From Phycisphaerales bacterium (GTDB lineage Bacteria > Planctomycetota > Phycisphaerae > Phycisphaerales > UBA1924), in contig CAJPFG010000018.1 of assembly GCA_905339235.1 (NCBI GenBank), positions 62,001 through 126,000 on the forward strand: a DNA stretch of 64,000 nt, written 5' to 3'. Shown here piece after piece: positions 25,543-31,466 of this stretch. The notes beneath the pieces are model-generated. The model was given only the letters and a program-made list of their open reading frames with translations, did no database searches and was not told the DNA's origin. Positions within the stretch are counted from its first letter, which is position 1. Each line of letters begins with the position of its first letter. Position numbers and translations under genes: made by a program.

Positions 25543-25622
25543 AAGAAACGATCGTTTCTTTGTGGCGGGTGTTAAGAAGCGATCGCTTCTTAGCGATAGG
25601 ATCTGGGAAACGATCGTTTCTT
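25543..25622. promoter_or_regulatory. Three phased palindromic operators upstream of the Fic gene
   Basis: Site 1, AAGAAACGATCGTTTCTT at 25543-25560, is a perfect 18-bp palindrome. Site 2, TAAGAAGCGATCGCTTCTTA at 25573-25592, is a perfect 20-bp palindrome. Site 3, GGGAAACGATCGTTTCTT at 25605-25622, matches at 16 of 18 positions. Their centres are exactly 31 bp apart in both intervals, three helical turns, and site 3 ends 12 bp before the GTG start at 25634. The arrangement suits cooperative repression, most simply by the Fic protein itself through its C-terminal helix-turn-helix. Confidence 0.85.
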
Positions 25623-25633
25623 AACGAGTCAAC

Positions 25634-26827
25634 GTGTTGGAGTACGACTTGACGAGGATCACGGGCGTCTATCGCGAGGTTGGAGCGTCCGGGGAACGGG
25701 CGAAGGCGTTCATAGCGCTGGCGCTTCCGGTAAGCGACCCACCGCTGCGGCTGGCTGGGGAACTTGCGAGGCTGCATCGCGACGCGGGCGAGGCGGTGGC
25801 GCGGCTGGCGCTCGCGGGGGTGATGGTGCCGGACGCGGGTTGGTTTCTCTACGGATTCGTTCGCAAGGAGGCGGTCATCTCGTCGCAGATCGAGGGGACG
25901 CAGGCGACACTGATGGACGTGCTGACGTTTGAGGCGACGCGGGAGACCGATCAGCCGGAAGATGTCGAGGAGGTCTGCAACTACGTGAGCGCGATGGAGC
26001 ATGCGCGGCGGGAACTTGCGCGGAGCGGGGGGCTGCCGATCAGCACCCGGCTGCTGTGCGAGGCACACCGCCGGCTGATGCGGGGTGTGCGTGGGGCGGA
26101 CAAGGCGCCCGGGCAACTGCGAAGGGTGCAGAACTGGATCGGGGGTTCGAGCCTCATGCGGGCGTCGTTTGTCCCGCCGCCCGCGGATGAGGTGCCGGGC
26201 GCGATGGGCGCGCTGGAGAAGTGGATCCACGGGGATGACGCGCTTTCCCCGCTGGTGAAGGCCGGGCTGGCGCATGTGCAGTTCGAGACGATCCACCCGT
26301 TCCTTGATGGCAACGGGCGACTGGGGCGGTTGCTGATCACGCTGTTGCTCGAGCACTGGAAGGTGCTGTCGTCACCGTTGCTGTATCTGAGCCTTGCGTT
26401 TCGGAGGCGGCAGAGCGAGTACTACGCACGGCTGGCGGCGGTGCGGGCGGAGGGGGACTGGGAGGGATGGACCGGGTTCTACCTGGAGTGCGTGATGGAA
26501 GCGGCGAATGACGGTGTGAGGGTGGCGCGGGAACTGTTCGCGGTGTTGGAGCGGGACAGGCGGCGTGTGGCCCAGCACAAGCGGGCGACGGTGGCCGCGT
26601 TGCGGTTGATGGATGCGCTTCCGCGGCGGCCGGTGGTGACGGCGCCGATGGTGAGCAAGGCGCTCGGTGTGACCGCGCCGACAGCGAGGAAAGCGATGGA
26701 TGTGCTGGCGGATGCGGGGGTTTTGAAGGAGACGACGGGGAAGGATCGGGATCGGGCGTTTGCGTATGGGGAGTACCTGGAGGTCTTGATGGGAAAGGCC
26801 GGAGGCTCGTTGAGAGAGGTGCAGTGA
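25634..26827 (+). CDS. Fic family AMPylase-like protein with C-terminal helix-turn-helix
   Basis: A 397-residue stand-alone Fic protein. It has the N-terminal inhibitory motif (VISSQIEGTQAT, about residues 84-95, with the S/TxxxEG signature), the FICD-type extension ahead of it, and the active-site loop HPFLDGNGRLGR (about 222-233) with catalytic His and both Arg residues intact. It should transfer AMP, or another nucleotide, from NTP to a protein hydroxyl. Residues about 315-385 form a winged helix (VSKALGVTAPTARKAMDVLADAGVLKE), as in class II Fic proteins. GTG 25634 follows the third operator. Direct autoregulation through the palindromes is inferred, not shown. Confidence 0.93.
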   Translation: MLEYDLTRITGVYREVGASGERAKAFIALALPVSDPPLRLAGELARLHRDAGEAVARLALAGVMVPDAGWFLYGFVRKEAVISSQIEGTQATLMDVLTFEATRETDQPEDVEEVCNYVSAMEHARRELARSGGLPISTRLLCEAHRRLMRGVRGADKAPGQLRRVQNWIGGSSLMRASFVPPPADEVPGAMGALEKWIHGDDALSPLVKAGLAHVQFETIHPFLDGNGRLGRLLITLLLEHWKVLSSPLLYLSLAFRRRQSEYYARLAAVRAEGDWEGWTGFYLECVMEAANDGVRVARELFAVLERDRRRVAQHKRATVAALRLMDALPRRPVVTAPMVSKALGVTAPTARKAMDVLADAGVLKETTGKDRDRAFAYGEYLEVLMGKAGGSLREVQ

Positions 26828-26870
26828 CCGGCTTTGCGCTGTGTACCCCGCGGCGTTCGACGGCGCTGTC

Positions 26871-26972
26871 GCTGTTGGCGCGGATGTTCGTGATCTCGAA
26901 GGGCTGCTGGAGAATGAGGGAGGTTCGGAGGACTTGGCCGCCGCCTTCGCGGTGGGAGCCGGGGATGGAGAG
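26871..26972 (-). pseudogene. rtcA: Fragment of an RNA 3'-phosphate cyclase (rtcA) N-terminus
   Basis: Thirty-four codons on the minus strand read LSIPGSHREGGGQVLRTS followed by LILQQPFEITNIRANS. This matches the start of RtcA proteins (DGSxGEGGGQILRTSLALS...GxPFxIxNIRANR) with a small internal deletion and D-to-P change. The frame continues into unrelated sequence on both sides, and no other RtcA blocks follow. It therefore looks like a dead gene remnant lying about 4.5 kb beyond the Ro60 operon. Confidence 0.7.
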
Positions 26973-27020
26973 GCGTGATCGGCGAGATGCGGACTGACGT
27001 GGTGCGGTAGGATTTGGCAA

Positions 27021-27434
27021 ATGGCTTCAGGTCGAAGGCGAGCAGCGAGGGAGTTGGGCGGGGACTGGAGAGACGCGCTTCAGCATGCGCTTGAGGGAGT
27101 CCAGGAAGGGGCAAGTCGGGAGTCGCCGCGACTCACGGTCATGAGTGTGACGGCCGGCGGCACTCGCTTTGAAGTCGAGATGCGATTCTGCGCGGGCAAA
27201 ACATACTGCTGCGTGGAGCCCGGGTGCATGCTGCCGACTCACCGTCGAGATTGGTGGAGGGAACTGCGAGAGGGATTGCGCGAGGTAAGCAACCGCGAAC
27301 CGCCTTCGATGAGCATCCTGATTCGAGGAGTGATCGAAACGGGCGTCGTCGTGGATGGTCTTGGAACTCCGCGCATGATCGAGGAGATTGGTTCGTTTGT
27401 GCATGGGCCGGTTCACGAGGCCCTTTCGACGTGA
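27021..27434 (+). CDS. Hypothetical protein (137 aa)
   Basis: The ATG at 27021 lies 13 nt after TAGGAT, a weak ribosome-binding site. The protein reads as a plausible alpha/beta fold: charged N-terminus, strands LTVMSVTAGGTRFEVEMRFCAGKTYCCVEPGC, then HRRDWWRELREGLREV and a second sheet region (SMSILIRGVIETGVVVDGL). I recognise no family. It sits between two decayed rtcA fragments, in a stretch with lower GC and disrupted genes, so it may be a young or acquired gene. An opposite-strand frame over the same region looks less protein-like. Confidence 0.55.
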   Translation: MASGRRRAARELGGDWRDALQHALEGVQEGASRESPRLTVMSVTAGGTRFEVEMRFCAGKTYCCVEPGCMLPTHRRDWWRELREGLREVSNREPPSMSILIRGVIETGVVVDGLGTPRMIEEIGSFVHGPVHEALST

Positions 27435-27574
27435 TGAGAAGCCGGTGGGCGGGTTTGGGGCGCGGGGCGAGGCACAATTGCTACGCGGTTTGAACCAGTC
27501 GGTGCTTCCGGCAGAGCGGGTGCGCCGCAAGGATCGAAGTAACTGCGGCTCGCATCCGTTCGCGAGACGGACCG

Positions 27575-27607
27575 GCCGCCACCGTCGCCGTGGGAGCCGG
27601 GGATGAG
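27575..27607 (-). pseudogene. rtcA: Second short rtcA-like fragment
   Basis: Eleven codons on the minus strand encode LIPGSHGDGGG, and the DNA is nearly identical to the matching part of the fragment at 26871-26972 (the shared core ATCCCCGGCTCCCAC is exact). Beyond the glycine run the reading frame loses similarity. Two copies of the same 5' piece suggest a duplicated and degraded rtcA. Confidence 0.45.
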
Positions 27608-27671
27608 TAGGAGAGGGGACATTCAGGAAACCCGGCGCGACGTAGCAAACCGTGATTTGGTGATCGGTTGT

Positions 27672-27699
27672 TTGACACGCTGCGAGGAGAGTGTAATCT
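27672..27699 (+). promoter_or_regulatory. Promoter of the DUF2314 gene, probably leaderless
   Basis: TTGACA (27672-27677), 16-bp spacer, TAATCT (27694-27699). The likely transcription start coincides with the ATG at 27707, which has no ribosome-binding site. Confidence 0.5.
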
Positions 27700-27706
27700 C
27701 TGGCTC

Positions 27707-29395
27707 ATGCAGTCGCCAGCCGCTCAATCCCGTCCGCAGGTGGAATGGCAAAGCCCAGCCGCGGTGAACGTGTTCAGGACGCTCGCGCTCAAAGGTGCGT
27801 GCGGATTTGAGGATTCCGGTGCTCTCGCACGGGCGGAGCGGAGGTCCAAACTGGTTCTGCTTCTCGGATTGTTGCTCGTGGCGATGCCGCTTGCGTTGTA
27901 TCCCGTCTCGTTGTGGACTGGTGTGGCACTAGGCGCCATCGGATTGGCCTTGCTGGCGTGGCGCTGGTTGTTCCACCCCGACTATTCAAAGACGCGTCCG
28001 ATCACGCATGCAATCACGACAGGCAGACTTCGCTCCGCCTGGATGCTCAAAGTGGCCGGATCATCGTCGGTCGAGGTGCGGGGCGCCGCGTTGGTCGTTG
28101 TGTGCGACGATCCGGGCCCCGAGCCGGAAGACTCCGTCTTCGTGCGAGCCGTAGAGGCTGTGCACGCGGCAAGTTCGGAAGGGGATGAATCCGAGCGACA
28201 GATGGCGTCGATACGCGAAGACCTCTCGTTCGTACCGTGGCGCAGGAGACGGCTTCCGAGGAGTGCCGCCCCGGGAAACGGGCTGCTCGTGTGCGACGCG
28301 GCCATTGTTGACGATTGGCAGGCCGGAATACGAGATATCCCGTGGGTGCCGTGCTTCTTCGACGACGCAGAGACAGGTGGGATCTGGATTCCACCGGCGC
28401 GTGTCCTCGTCGAGATTTGCGCCGAGTTGGAACGTCGCGGAATGCGACCGCCGTCCATGTCGTCGGAAGCGGCCGCGGCACGAAGATCGTCGCGTCAATC
28501 CGGATCACCCGGAGCGGATCGGGCCGGCTTGCAGCATGCATCGACGGGCCCTCGTGCATCGAGTATCCCCTCCATCACCATGCTGCGTTCCAAGTCTGCG
28601 GGCCTGAAGCTCGATCACGTGCAGGGGGTTGTGTCGCGCGTGCTGGGCGCGCAGGCTGCAGCGCGGGAAGTTGCGCGGAATGCCTCGATTTGCACGTTTC
28701 GGATAGTGAGCCCGCGAGGTTACTTCGTGATCCATGATTCGACGGTGCCGTACGTGCCCAGGGATCAACTGGCGGCGTGGGCCGCGGGAATTCAGAATGT
28801 TCAGGCCAGCCGGCTGGCGGCGATGCACGCGGCGTTCGTGGCGGTGGACTGCATGCAGACGTCCGAGGAGCCGCGCGAGATGTATCAGGCGCTCGGGGCG
28901 ATGGCGGCGGAACTGATGGACGATCACTGCCTTCTCCTGTATTCGACGGAGCTGGCGACGTGCGCGGTGCCGGATGAGAAAGCGCCCGAGGTGTTGCGGA
29001 CTGACCCGATCACGCTCTTTCCGGGGCACAACGTCAACTACTTCCGGAATGATGATCCGGGAATGGTGGCGGGGATCGCCGAGGCGCGCCGGCGATGGCC
29101 GGAGTTTGTGGAGGAGTATCGGGCCCACGGGCATGAGGGGCTGTTCACGGTCAAGGTGAAGTTCGAGCATGCGGCCGGCGGCGAGCACATGTGGATCAAG
29201 GTCCAGAGCATCGAGGGCGGCAAGATCACCGGCGAGCTTGGGAGCAAGCCGGTGCACATCGCGACGCTGTCGGAGGGGGATCGGGTCACCGTGAACGAGG
29301 AGCAGATCAGCGATTGGAGTTATGCGTACAAGGGGAAGGCGGAGGGGTTCTTCACGGATGCGCGGATGCGGGCATTCTTCGCGAACATGGAGTGA
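27707..29395 (+). CDS. Membrane protein with C-terminal DUF2314 domain
   Basis: A 562-residue protein. Two adjacent membrane helices lie near residues 48-85 (LVLLLGLLLVAMPLALYPVSLWTGVALGAIGLALLAW). A large soluble part follows, and the end (about 480-560: GLFTVKVKFEHAAGGEHMWIKVQSIEGGKITGELGSKP...) is a DUF2314 domain, named for a common bacterial family of unknown role. Residues about 315-470 may be a second domain of the same family group (RIVSPRGYFVIHDSTVPYVPRDQL, LYSTELATCAVP). ATG 27707 is preferred over an upstream TTG because the promoter -35 box lies in between. The N-terminal half has lower GC than the C-terminal half, suggesting a composite origin. Confidence 0.8.
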   Translation: MQSPAAQSRPQVEWQSPAAVNVFRTLALKGACGFEDSGALARAERRSKLVLLLGLLLVAMPLALYPVSLWTGVALGAIGLALLAWRWLFHPDYSKTRPITHAITTGRLRSAWMLKVAGSSSVEVRGAALVVVCDDPGPEPEDSVFVRAVEAVHAASSEGDESERQMASIREDLSFVPWRRRRLPRSAAPGNGLLVCDAAIVDDWQAGIRDIPWVPCFFDDAETGGIWIPPARVLVEICAELERRGMRPPSMSSEAAAARRSSRQSGSPGADRAGLQHASTGPRASSIPSITMLRSKSAGLKLDHVQGVVSRVLGAQAAAREVARNASICTFRIVSPRGYFVIHDSTVPYVPRDQLAAWAAGIQNVQASRLAAMHAAFVAVDCMQTSEEPREMYQALGAMAAELMDDHCLLLYSTELATCAVPDEKAPEVLRTDPITLFPGHNVNYFRNDDPGMVAGIAEARRRWPEFVEEYRAHGHEGLFTVKVKFEHAAGGEHMWIKVQSIEGGKITGELGSKPVHIATLSEGDRVTVNEEQISDWSYAYKGKAEGFFTDARMRAFFANME

Positions 29396-29487
29396 GCTTC
29401 GCGGATGATGACCCTGGGGTTGGTCGTGGAGCGCGACGAGTCGGCTCTTCCTACACGGGCTGCAGGCTCGTTCAACCTGATACGAAA

Positions 29488-29549
29488 CCGCCGCGCTCGG
29501 TGGCCCGAGCGCGGCGGGTGGTTTGGTGTCACGAGCCGGGTGGCTCGTG
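29488..29549. terminator. Convergent hairpins between the DUF2314 gene and the Ro60 operon end
   Basis: A perfect 13-bp stem (29488-29500 with 29505-29517, arms CCGCCGCGCTCGG and CCGAGCGCGGCGG, loop TGGC) is followed by an 8-bp stem (CACGAGCC 29530-29537 with GGCTCGTG 29542-29549). They lie between two converging genes and could terminate transcription from both sides, although only a short T-run (TTT) is present. Confidence 0.55.
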
Positions 29550-29553
29550 CCAT

Positions 29554-30348
29554 TCAATCCAGGAAGGCCACGAACCGGGCGCCCGGCGCTTCGTTCTCGG
29601 TGTTCATGAACACCTCGTGCCAGAAGGGCAGGACGATGGTTTCGTGGTCGGGATGGCGGACGCGCCCGCGCGCGAGGACCCGGGCGTCGCGGCGCATGCG
29701 CTGCCAGTTGTCCCGGCGGGTGCCGGGGTTCCGACGGATGAGGTCGGCGAACTGGCTCTGCGTGAGGCCGTTGGGGTTGGCGCGGTTGACGTAGACGGTC
29801 TCGCCGCCGGTGCGGGAGACCTCGTCGATGTAGTGGGCCTTGCCGCCGCCCCGCCGGATGGGCTCGTTGCGCCGGATCTGCGTCGAGTCCACGACGGCGT
29901 CGGAACGCGGCACGAAGAACCACTCGCCCTGGCGGATGTAGGCCGCGGTGCGACGCGACAGGCGATCCCAGCGCGTCACGCCGCGCCGGACCTGCTCGAG
30001 GCGAACCGCCTCGGGCTTGAGCGCCTCCATGGCCGTGTAGACGTTGGAGACGCCGTGGCGGTCGGGCACGCTCGCCACGAACCAGTGCCGCTCGTCGTGC
30101 CCGCACAGGAAGCGGGCACGCCGCTCGGCGCCGATCACCGGCCGCAGAAGCAGCAGGTGGCGGATGTCGTCGCGGGCGTCGATTACGCGCAGGTCGCTCT
30201 TGGCCCCCACGCGGAGATCGAAGAACTCGCCCTTGTCGTCGGTGCGGACGTCCAGTCGGACAGCCCGGGACTCAGGCTCGAGGAACTGACGGAACTTCAC
30301 GCGAGCGCCGATGCGCTCGAACTGCTTCTCAATCTTGTCGATGTCCAT
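29554..30348 (-). CDS. Unknown protein at the end of the Ro60/Y RNA operon (264 aa)
   Basis: Last gene of the minus-strand Ro60 operon, starting 6 bp after the 49-residue gene. It is strongly basic and arginine-rich. The first half is alpha/beta (MDIDKIEKQFERIGARVKFRQF, EFFDLRVGAKSDLRVIDARDDIRHLLLLRP, FLCGHDERHWFVASVPD). The second half has WFFVPRSDAVVDSTQIRRNEPIRRGGGKAHYIDEV and ends in PFWHEVFMNTENEAPGARFVAFLD. I recognise no domain. The charge, and its place beside Ro60, Y RNAs and tRNAs, make an RNA-binding or RNA-processing role a reasonable hypothesis, nothing more. Confidence 0.8.
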   Translation of the reverse strand: MDIDKIEKQFERIGARVKFRQFLEPESRAVRLDVRTDDKGEFFDLRVGAKSDLRVIDARDDIRHLLLLRPVIGAERRARFLCGHDERHWFVASVPDRHGVSNVYTAMEALKPEAVRLEQVRRGVTRWDRLSRRTAAYIRQGEWFFVPRSDAVVDSTQIRRNEPIRRGGGKAHYIDEVSRTGGETVYVNRANPNGLTQSQFADLIRRNPGTRRDNWQRMRRDARVLARGRVRHPDHETIVLPFWHEVFMNTENEAPGARFVAFLD

Positions 30349-30354
30349 GGTGCA

Positions 30355-30504
30355 TTACTCACCGGCCCCCGCGGTGTTGGTGCGGGTGCGGTTGTGCTTG
30401 ACGGGAGGCGCCGACCCCTTCGGGTGCTGACCTTTGAGTCCGGTCATCGCGCCGGGGCGGCGCACGAATCTGGAAATGGGCCCTGGTCCTGGTGCGGGTT
30501 GCAT
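30355..30504 (-). CDS. Small basic protein (49 aa) in the Ro60 operon
   Basis: ATG 30504 is preceded by AGAAAGGA at good spacing, better than most starts in this window, and the stop is 6 bp before the 264-residue gene. The product (starts MQPAPGPGPISRFVRRPGAM, then TGLKGQHPKGSAPPVKHNRT) is Pro, Gly and Lys/Arg-rich and probably disordered, which is typical of short RNA-binding peptides. No family is recognised. It lies 60 bp downstream of tRNA-Arg. Confidence 0.65.
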   Translation of the reverse strand: MQPAPGPGPISRFVRRPGAMTGLKGQHPKGSAPPVKHNRTRTNTAGAGE

Positions 30505-30564
30505 GGGTGGTCCTTTCTCCGGAGGTGCGAACGGCACGTGCCGGCAGGCCCGCGCAACGAAAAG

Positions 30565-30637
30565 CAGCCCCGGCAGGATTCGAACCTGCGTGCTCCGCGT
30601 TCGTAGCGCGGCGTTCATTCCGCTGAACTACGGGGCT
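30565..30637 (-). tRNA. tRNA-Arg (ACG)
   Basis: A 73-nt cloverleaf with a perfect 7-bp acceptor stem (AGCCCCG / CGGGGCT), D arm GTTCAGCGGAATGAAC, anticodon stem CCGCG/CGCGG with loop CTACGAA (anticodon ACG), and T arm with TTCGAAT. It lies 6 nt downstream of the last Y RNA and is the only canonical tRNA on this side of the Ro60 gene. Confidence 0.93.
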
Positions 30638-30643
30638 GTGGAG

Positions 30644-30771
30644 TCGCTCGCGCGCGACGAGGGGTGCGGAGGACTGCTCTTTCCGAGCAGGAGTCGAACC
30701 TGCACGCCGCGGGTGCGGCGCCCACCGAGGACGGTTCGTGTAGTCTTCCGGCGCATTCGCGATTCGAGCGA
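30644..30771 (-). ncRNA. Y RNA 4, with degenerate tRNA-like domain
   Basis: The 5' strand carries GCGAATG, the Ro60-binding motif, followed by GAAGACTACA as in the other units. The 3' strand ends CTCGTCGCGCGCGAGCGA and pairs with the 5' end (CGCTCG with CGAGCG and CGCGA with TCGCG). Inside is a T arm (GCAGG TTCGACT CCTGC) and a GC-rich hairpin, but the acceptor 5' strand and D arm are missing, so the tRNA mimicry is incomplete. Confidence 0.6.
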
Positions 30772-30931
30772 GGAACCGACCGGCGGCGACAAGGGGCGAT
30801 GAGACTGCAGCGTCTTGCGACGCGCTTGGCGCTCTACCGCTGAGCACGGGAGGTTGCCCTTCCGGCGGGATTCGAACCCGCGACGAACAAGTTATGTGTA
30901 GTCCCATCTGCATTCGACGCCGATCGGTTCC
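30772..30931 (-). ncRNA. Y RNA 3, YrlA-like with tRNA-like domain
   Basis: A terminal stem of about 18 bp (30914-30931 with 30772-30789; one mismatch, one G-U) contains GTCGAATG, which fits the bacterial Ro60-binding consensus GNCGAANG. GGGACTACA follows. The far end folds as a permuted tRNA: T arm 30865-30881 (TTCGAAT loop), acceptor 3' strand 30858-30864, a GCAA tetraloop 30854-30857, acceptor 5' strand 30847-30853 (six of seven pairs), then a D arm (GCTCAGCGGTAGAGC). Confidence 0.8.
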
Positions 30932-31091
30932 GTCAGAGTGCGTGCGGGCGACGAGAGTTTGCGAGACAGCCCACTCTGCCGCTGAGCTACGGCGCGGTGG
31001 AATGTGAATCGCGCCGGTGGGACTCGAACCCACGACCTGGAGGATTGAAACCTGTAGTCCCGCGGGGCATTCGCCCGCCCGCACTCTGACG
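30931..31091 (-). ncRNA. Y RNA 2, YrlA-like with tRNA-like domain
   Basis: A 21-bp terminal stem with one mismatch (31071-31091 with 30931-30951) includes GGCGAATG. Inner stem GGGACTACA pairs with TGTCTC. The tRNA-like end has a T arm at 31017-31033 (loop TTCGAGT), acceptor strands 31010-31016 and 30990-30996 that pair perfectly over 7 bp, a 13-nt connecting loop 30997-31009 and a D arm GCTCAGCGGCAGAGT. It meets Y RNA 3 with no spacer. Confidence 0.82.
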
Positions 31092-31100
31092 TGGTCTGGA

Positions 31101-31270
31101 CGCGCCGGGGATCGACGGCGACGAAGTTTGACGAGACATCCCGCGTTCGCGGATTGAGCTATCGCACGCCTCGCGGCGGGCGAGCGGGATTCGAACCCGC
31201 ACCTGCGGCCAGTTGGCCGCTGCTCCAACCATGTAGTCCCATCGTGCATTCGCCGTCGATCCCCGGCGCG
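31101..31270 (-). ncRNA. Y RNA 1, YrlA-like with tRNA-like domain
   Basis: The 5' end (31250-31270) and 3' end (31101-31121) form a perfect 21-bp stem that includes GGCGAATG. GGGACTACA lies at 31232-31240 and pairs with TGTCTCG on the other side. The distal part has an extra GCGGCC-AACT-GGCCGC hairpin, a T arm at 31184-31200 (loop TTCGAAT), and acceptor-like strands 31177-31183 and 31162-31168 (six of seven pairs) joined by 8 nt. The D-arm segment is divergent. Confidence 0.82.
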
Positions 31271-31286
31271 GCCGGGGCACGGGCTT

Positions 31287-31343
31287 GGGCCGGCAAGGAC
31301 CGCCGAGATACATTGACAGTGTAATCCCGGCTGCATCCGGCCC
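31287..31343 (-). ncRNA. Possible minimal Y RNA (stem-loop without tRNA-like domain)
   Basis: GGGCCGG (5', 31337-31343) pairs with CCGGCCC (31287-31293). An inner hairpin pairs GCCGGGATTACA with TGTATCTCGGC. GGATGCAGCCGGGATTACA resembles the GAATGC...GGGACTACA block of the four larger RNAs, and CCTTGCC on the 3' side resembles their 3' strand. It directly follows the Ro60 gene. Confidence 0.4.
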
Positions 31344-31466
31344 TTCCCCGTGCTTGTCGTTACTGAATCATGGAGCACCTCCGTGAAAGGGATCTGGAAA
31401 GCCGTGCGGGGCTGGGGGCCCTCGCCCGGCGGGGGTGGGAGGCCGCGTCACTGGTCGCGGCCCTGT

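Noticed and set aside
30644..31270. Circularly permuted tRNA genes, or tRNA genes interrupted by about 100-nt introns
   Set aside because: The 3' halves precede the matching 5' halves, which first suggested permuted tRNAs. The conserved linkers carry the Ro60-binding motif GNCGAATG and form long terminal stems, and a Ro60 gene lies next to them, so Y RNA with tRNA-like domain is the simpler reading.
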